This document shows positions 32,525 through 35,659 of a stretch of DNA of 35,659 bases, in pieces. Under the pieces are notes generated by a model. It did no database searches, was not told the DNA's origin, and worked only from the letters and a program-made list of their open reading frames with translations. Both the position numbers and the translations under genes were made by a program. Origin of the DNA: CAZBEJ01 sp964521305 (GTDB lineage Bacteria > Patescibacteriota > Microgenomatia > UBA1406 > GWC2-37-13). The stretch lies in contig CAZFQZ010000010.1 of the NCBI GenBank assembly GCA_964521305.1, positions 1 to 35,659 of the forward strand, given 5' to 3'. Within the stretch, counting starts at the first letter, position 1, and each line of letters starts with the position of its first letter.

Positions 32525-32862
32525 AGATGATTTCTGTAACTGGTAATAAGCATGGAAATTGCCTGTTGTTGTTCTTCAAGTTCTTTTATCCACGACGCCA
32601 GGAGTTTTTTGCCTTTCGGCGTGATCGAGTATACGTTGCGCGCCGGGCCCATCGCGCTTTTGGTCTTTTTCCTCAGAATATAACCCTGTTTGAGCAGGCG
32701 ATTCAGTCCGCGGTACAGATTGCCGACATTGACGCGACAGCTGTTCTGTTCCAGAAGCTTCCTGTTCAACTCATATCCGTAACTGGGTTTGTCATAGAGT
32801 AGACATAGAACACACGGCTCGAAAAAGTTTTCCAAAATCACTTGCGAACAGTTATTTCTCAT
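32521..32862 (-). CDS. PadR-family transcriptional regulator
   Basis: A 113-residue winged-helix protein. The N-terminal part LLYDKPSYGYELNRKLLEQN and the recognition helix NVGNLYRGLNRLLKQGYI are typical of PadR, as is the wing (YSITPKGKKLLASWIKEL). Cysteines near the start (NNCSQ, PCVLCLL) could sense redox state, which would suit the downstream thioredoxin-glutaredoxin gene; this is inference. It heads a four-gene operon with ATGA coupling. The ATG at 32862 is preferred to the longer frame from 32901 because promoter and operator lie just upstream of it. Confidence 0.88.
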   Translation of the reverse strand: MRNNCSQVILENFFEPCVLCLLYDKPSYGYELNRKLLEQNSCRVNVGNLYRGLNRLLKQGYILRKKTKSAMGPARNVYSITPKGKKLLASWIKELEEQQQAISMLITSYRNHL

Positions 32863-32901
32863 ACTATATGTAAGTTTAATATAGTATACTTGATTTGTCA
32901 A
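32861..32901 (-). promoter_or_regulatory. Promoter and inverted-repeat operator of the PadR operon
   Basis: On the minus strand TTGACA (32901-32896) and TAAACT (32878-32873) are 17 bp apart, ten bases before the ATG. A perfect 9-bp inverted repeat, ATACTATAT (32861-32869) and ATATAGTAT (32879-32887) with a 9-bp spacer, straddles the -10 box and reaches the start codon. Its centre-to-centre distance of 18 bp is suitable for a winged-helix dimer. Autorepression by PadR is likely. Confidence 0.7.
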
Positions 32902-32921
32902 TTATAAATTATCCATATTCT

Positions 32922-33128
32922 ATGTGTCCTATGTTTAAACCCAACGAGGGTACGGCCGACAGGATTATCCGGCTGGTACTCGGCATAATTCTTATTGCAG
33001 CAGGGGTATTTGTACTGGGAGGCGTGCTCAAGATTGTTGCATTGGTGGTAGGAATCGTCATGTTGTTTACCGCAGCAACAGGTTTTTGTCTTCCGTACAG
33101 ATTGCTCAACATCTCGACAAAAAAGTGA
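32922..33128 (+). CDS. DUF2892-like small membrane protein
   Basis: A 68-residue protein with two hydrophobic segments connected by a short loop. It begins FKPNEGTADRIIRLVLGIIL, which matches the NxGxxDRxxRxxxG start of DUF2892 (YgaP-type) proteins. A cysteine near the end of the second segment (GFCLPYRLL) matches a feature of this family. The open frame begins at a TTG at 32895, but the ATG at 32922 (or 32931) is more plausible. It is divergent from the PadR operon. Function unknown; relatives occur with rhodanese or thioredoxin domains. Confidence 0.75.
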   Translation: MCPMFKPNEGTADRIIRLVLGIILIAAGVFVLGGVLKIVALVVGIVMLFTAATGFCLPYRLLNISTKK

Positions 33129-33131
33129 TGG

Positions 33132-33137
33132 TAAAAT
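33132..33137 (+). promoter_or_regulatory. -10 box of the GH18-like gene (leaderless, GTG start)
   Basis: TAAAAT ends five bases before the GTG at 33143, supporting that start. No clear -35 is seen. Confidence 0.45.
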
Positions 33138-33142
33138 AGTGT

Positions 33143-34312
33143 GTGGGAAAAACTTTTTTGCCGGCTATAGCCGGTTTGATTATCGGTCTGGTTCTCGGGT
33201 ATGTGCTGGTATTTAAAACACCGCTTTTTGGCAGGGATACCGGCCGGGATTTCCTGCATCTTCCGGTCCTTTTTGCAAAAAGACAGGTAATAGGATTTCT
33301 GCCGTATTGGCTTTTGGACAAGGCGAAAAAAGACTATTCTTCGGAAATCACTGCGCTGGCGTATTTCGGTTTGACTGTGGAAAGTGACGGATCCATACAG
33401 AAATTACTGAATCCGCAGGAAGCAAATCCGGGTTGGCATGCCCTGAATTCCGGCTCGGTTGACGAATTTCTTCAGAGCGCAAAGAAAAAAAATTTGACTC
33501 TTTCTTTAGTGGTTTTTAACGGCGACAATGCATCGATCGGCGAGTTAATCAGCGATCCGGTCGTACATGCACAGACATTGATGCAACAGGTTGTTCCCGT
33601 AATGAAGCAGTACGGATTTACTGACCTGAATCTCGATATAGAAGATACTGCTGATGCCGCTTCGGATGAGGCAAGAATACATTATACGCAGTTTGTCGCA
33701 GAAGTCAGACGGGAAATGGACGCTCAACATATAGGAACATTAACCATTGATGCAAGTCCCATTGTACTGATCAGGAAATATCTGATTGATGCGAAAGAAA
33801 TTGCCCCATTGGTCGATACCTTCGTGTTGATGACCTATGATTTCCATTATCAGGGATCAAGCATTACCGGTCCGGTTGCCCCGCTGAGCGGGGCAGGAAC
33901 AAATCTGGAGTTTGATACGACCGTTGCTTTGCAGAGCGCGCTGAATGCTGTGCCGCGCGATAAAATCATTCTCGGAATTCCTTTATACGGGTATGAATGG
34001 GAAACGCTGGCGCCTACTTCCGATTCCGCGACCATGCCGGGATCGGGATTGCCGGCTAGCAATAGCCGCGTAGAAGATCTTTTAAAAAATTGTGCAACGT
34101 GCAGTGCGCAGTTTGACCAGCAGGCACAGGAAGGGTTTGTGAGTTATAAAGATGCGGACACCGGAACCTATCACCAAATTTATTATCCGAACGAACAATC
34201 TACGCAAGCAAAAATTAAACTTACGAAAGACAACCAGCTTGGAGGAGTCGCATTATGGGCTCTGGGGTATGAGGGGGATACGATCATGCAGCCATTGCAG
34301 AACTATAAATAA
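33143..34312 (+). CDS. Membrane-anchored glycoside hydrolase family 18-like protein
   Basis: A 389-residue protein with an N-terminal membrane anchor (FLPAIAGLIIGLVLGYVLVF) and an extracytoplasmic TIM-barrel. The GH18 catalytic strand reads DLNLDIE at residues 161-167, placing the acid/base glutamate at 167. Further strands are FVLMTYDFHYQG and IILGIPLYGYEW, with a C-terminal LGGVALWALGYEGD. This resembles chitinase-like and YaaH/spore-germination-type enzymes acting on N-acetylglucosamine polymers, including peptidoglycan. Substrate unproven. It starts with GTG and meets the opposing FecR-like gene with one base between stops. Confidence 0.88.
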   Translation: MGKTFLPAIAGLIIGLVLGYVLVFKTPLFGRDTGRDFLHLPVLFAKRQVIGFLPYWLLDKAKKDYSSEITALAYFGLTVESDGSIQKLLNPQEANPGWHALNSGSVDEFLQSAKKKNLTLSLVVFNGDNASIGELISDPVVHAQTLMQQVVPVMKQYGFTDLNLDIEDTADAASDEARIHYTQFVAEVRREMDAQHIGTLTIDASPIVLIRKYLIDAKEIAPLVDTFVLMTYDFHYQGSSITGPVAPLSGAGTNLEFDTTVALQSALNAVPRDKIILGIPLYGYEWETLAPTSDSATMPGSGLPASNSRVEDLLKNCATCSAQFDQQAQEGFVSYKDADTGTYHQIYYPNEQSTQAKIKLTKDNQLGGVALWALGYEGDTIMQPLQNYK

Positions 34313-34313
34313 A

Positions 34314-34955
34314 TTATTCAATTATTCCCGTTTTCGTCGGGTAGTCGAATTTGAATGTCTGGTTTTCTTCGACTTTTTGTAACACGCTGTTGAAGTTGAT
34401 GTCGTTATACGCAATGGTCGCAGACCCTTTTTGAACTTCAATAAATGATTGCGACTGGTCTTCATTGAACGAAACGATTATTGTTCCATTTACGGTTATT
34501 AACAAACGTTGTGTCCGCACAGAAACAGGAACTATCCCTAGTTTGGCGTATACGACCGTTCCTTTATATTGGTTGATGACGATATTCACCGGTAGCGTCT
34601 GGACAAAATTAAGATGGGTTTTAGGATCCATTTTTACGGACAGCGTGTTTGCAAAAAGAATCGATACGGTTCCATTGTCTCCGGTGAAATATTCTTCCGC
34701 CTGCTGAACCGGCTGGGGCTGCGACAATTTCGCAGGAGCGGTTGCAACGCGTGACTGGAACTGCACATCTCCGGACATAGCCGTAATCATTCCTTTGAGG
34801 CTGTTTGACGGCGGGAAAACAATGGAGAAAGGCTGTTCCTGTTTTTGTGCAACAGGGGTGAGGGTTGATTTCGACTTCGGTTGTATTGCCGTATAGAGGG
34901 TAACTGCCACAATACCAATTGCGACAAAAATTAGAAACAACAATACGTTTTTCAT
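34314..34955 (-). CDS. Membrane-anchored FecR-like protein
   Basis: A 213-residue protein with one N-terminal membrane segment (about residues 4-24) and a proline/glutamine-rich linker. A beta-rich domain follows that resembles FecR: ITAMSGDVQFQS, then GDNGTVSILFAN and LSVKMDPKTHLNF. These stretches correspond to the repeated strands of that family. In FecR proteins this region lies outside the cytoplasm. There is no sigma factor or TonB receptor nearby, so a surface or envelope role is more likely than iron signalling. A TACAAT seven bases upstream supports the start. Confidence 0.72.
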   Translation of the reverse strand: MKNVLLFLIFVAIGIVAVTLYTAIQPKSKSTLTPVAQKQEQPFSIVFPPSNSLKGMITAMSGDVQFQSRVATAPAKLSQPQPVQQAEEYFTGDNGTVSILFANTLSVKMDPKTHLNFVQTLPVNIVINQYKGTVVYAKLGIVPVSVRTQRLLITVNGTIIVSFNEDQSQSFIEVQKGSATIAYNDINFNSVLQKVEENQTFKFDYPTKTGIIE

Positions 34956-34962
34956 ACCTCAT

Positions 34963-34968
34963 ATTGTA
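34963..34968 (-). promoter_or_regulatory. -10 box of the FecR-like gene
   Basis: TACAAT on the minus strand ends seven bases before the ATG at 34955, again predicting a nearly leaderless transcript. Confidence 0.5.
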
Positions 34969-35051
34969 ACGGATTTTTCTTAAAGTCTTTTGGAACAAAC
35001 GAAGAATTAAGCGTTCAGCAAATATTCAGCAATTTTTTGAGAAAATACAAT

Positions 35052-35659
35052 ATGAAATATGCAATTTTTGTGGGTCTGATTGTACTGATTATTGCCAGCG
35101 TTATTATCTATAACAATAAACCAGCCAATGTAAAAGTTTCCCAGAAACAATCAACAGCACAGGCAAAACCGAAAACCCCCTTAAATCCTTTGGCGGTCGA
35201 GGTGATGCGCAAGCGTTCATATCCGGGAAGCGCTATTATCATTGAACAGACGCTTGGTCCGGGCAGCAACTATACGCAATATATCGTATCCTACATGTCC
35301 GACGGCCTGAAAATTTATGCGTTATTAACCGTGCCTGACGGTGCAATGCCAAAAGGCGGATGGCCGGTCATCATTTTCAACCACGGCTATATCCCGCCCG
35401 AAATTTACCGGACAACAGAACGGTATATTGCATATGTGGCGGCTTTGGCGCAAAGCGGATACATCGTATTCAAGCCCGACTTCCGCGGAAACGGCGAGTC
35501 ACAGGGTCAGCCCGAAGGAGCATATTATTCTCCGGCATATGCGATCGATGATCTGAATGCAATCTCATCCATTAAGAAATTGAAAGATCCGGTAACAGGA
35601 AAAGGATTGATCGCAAATCCAAATAAGATCGGCGTTTGGGGTCATTCCATGGGAGGCAA
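35052..35659 (+). CDS. Alpha/beta hydrolase (peptidase S9/dienelactone hydrolase-like), partial
   Basis: The gene runs off the right end after 202 codons. A membrane anchor or signal (about residues 3-20) is followed by a lysine-rich linker and the hydrolase core. Strands VIIFNHGYIP (oxyanion-hole region, HG) and FKPDFRGNGESQGQ are present, and the nucleophile elbow GHSMGG lies at the last visible residues. The rest of the catalytic triad (Asp, His) lies outside the window. It is probably an extracytoplasmic esterase or peptidase. TACAAT lies directly before the ATG, too close to serve a leaderless start here, so the promoter is unclear. Confidence 0.85.
   Translation, partial: MKYAIFVGLIVLIIASVIIYNNKPANVKVSQKQSTAQAKPKTPLNPLAVEVMRKRSYPGSAIIIEQTLGPGSNYTQYIVSYMSDGLKIYALLTVPDGAMPKGGWPVIIFNHGYIPPEIYRTTERYIAYVAALAQSGYIVFKPDFRGNGESQGQPEGAYYSPAYAIDDLNAISSIKKLKDPVTGKGLIANPNKIGVWGHSMGG

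Noticed and set aside
1..35659. CRISPR arrays, rRNA, tRNA, transposases, prophage genes
   Set aside because: None was recognised on either strand; the TGA stops in several overlapping gene pairs also rule out a UGA-recoded genetic code.

Overview
The window looks like a chromosomal segment of an uncultivated Patescibacteria/CPR bacterium, perhaps from the Microgenomates side. This rests on gene content only: a DUF5652-type membrane protein, a CxxC-x17-CxxC zinc-ribbon protein, many small membrane and redox proteins, dense packing with 1-20 bp overlaps, and no mobile-element genes. TGA is used as a stop, so the recoded Gracilibacteria-type code does not apply. No rRNA, tRNA, CRISPR array or transposase was seen.

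Layout. (1) 1-2.3 kb: a MarR regulator and two HlyD-type adaptors, with the expected transporter reduced to a 10-codon stub. (2) 2.65-5.7 kb: a metal/oxyanion cassette made of an ArsR repressor (frameshifted at a run of seven G), a CPTC thioredoxin-like protein, a COG0701 permease, a ChrA chromate transporter and a truncated CDF exporter. (3) 5.8-14.2 kb: DipZ (CcdA plus thioredoxin), a cytidylate-kinase-like protein, a P-type H+-ATPase, a small P-loop kinase, CoaBC, an SDR, a DUF5652 protein and a broken NYN gene. (4) 14.25-21.6 kb: an operon-like defence island, fic-hsdM-hsdS-hsdR, driven by a clear promoter whose -35 box lies in a perfect 30-bp palindrome. (5) 21.8-27.1 kb: a zinc-ribbon protein carrying a REP-like insertion, MFS and cupin genes, an ABC-2 exporter pair and a second MFS gene. 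(6) 27.2-31.1 kb: glutamine synthetase, an RnfD/NqrB-like membrane domain fused to an FAD/NAD reductase, and ApbE. The fusion gene has a long, strongly structured 5' leader. (7) 31.2-32.9 kb: a PadR-controlled redox/chaperone operon (PadR, thioredoxin-glutaredoxin fusion, GroES, membrane protein). (8) 32.9-35.66 kb: a DUF2892 protein, a membrane-anchored GH18-like hydrolase, a FecR-like protein and the start of an alpha/beta hydrolase that runs off the window.

A consistent feature is that many first genes have a -10 box ending 5-7 bases before the start codon. Transcription would then begin at the start codon, giving leaderless mRNAs. Internal genes use stop-start overlaps instead. Against this background two exceptions stand out: the roughly 120-nt structured leader at 30253-30373, and a 9-codon leaderless upstream ORF overlapping the dipZ start.
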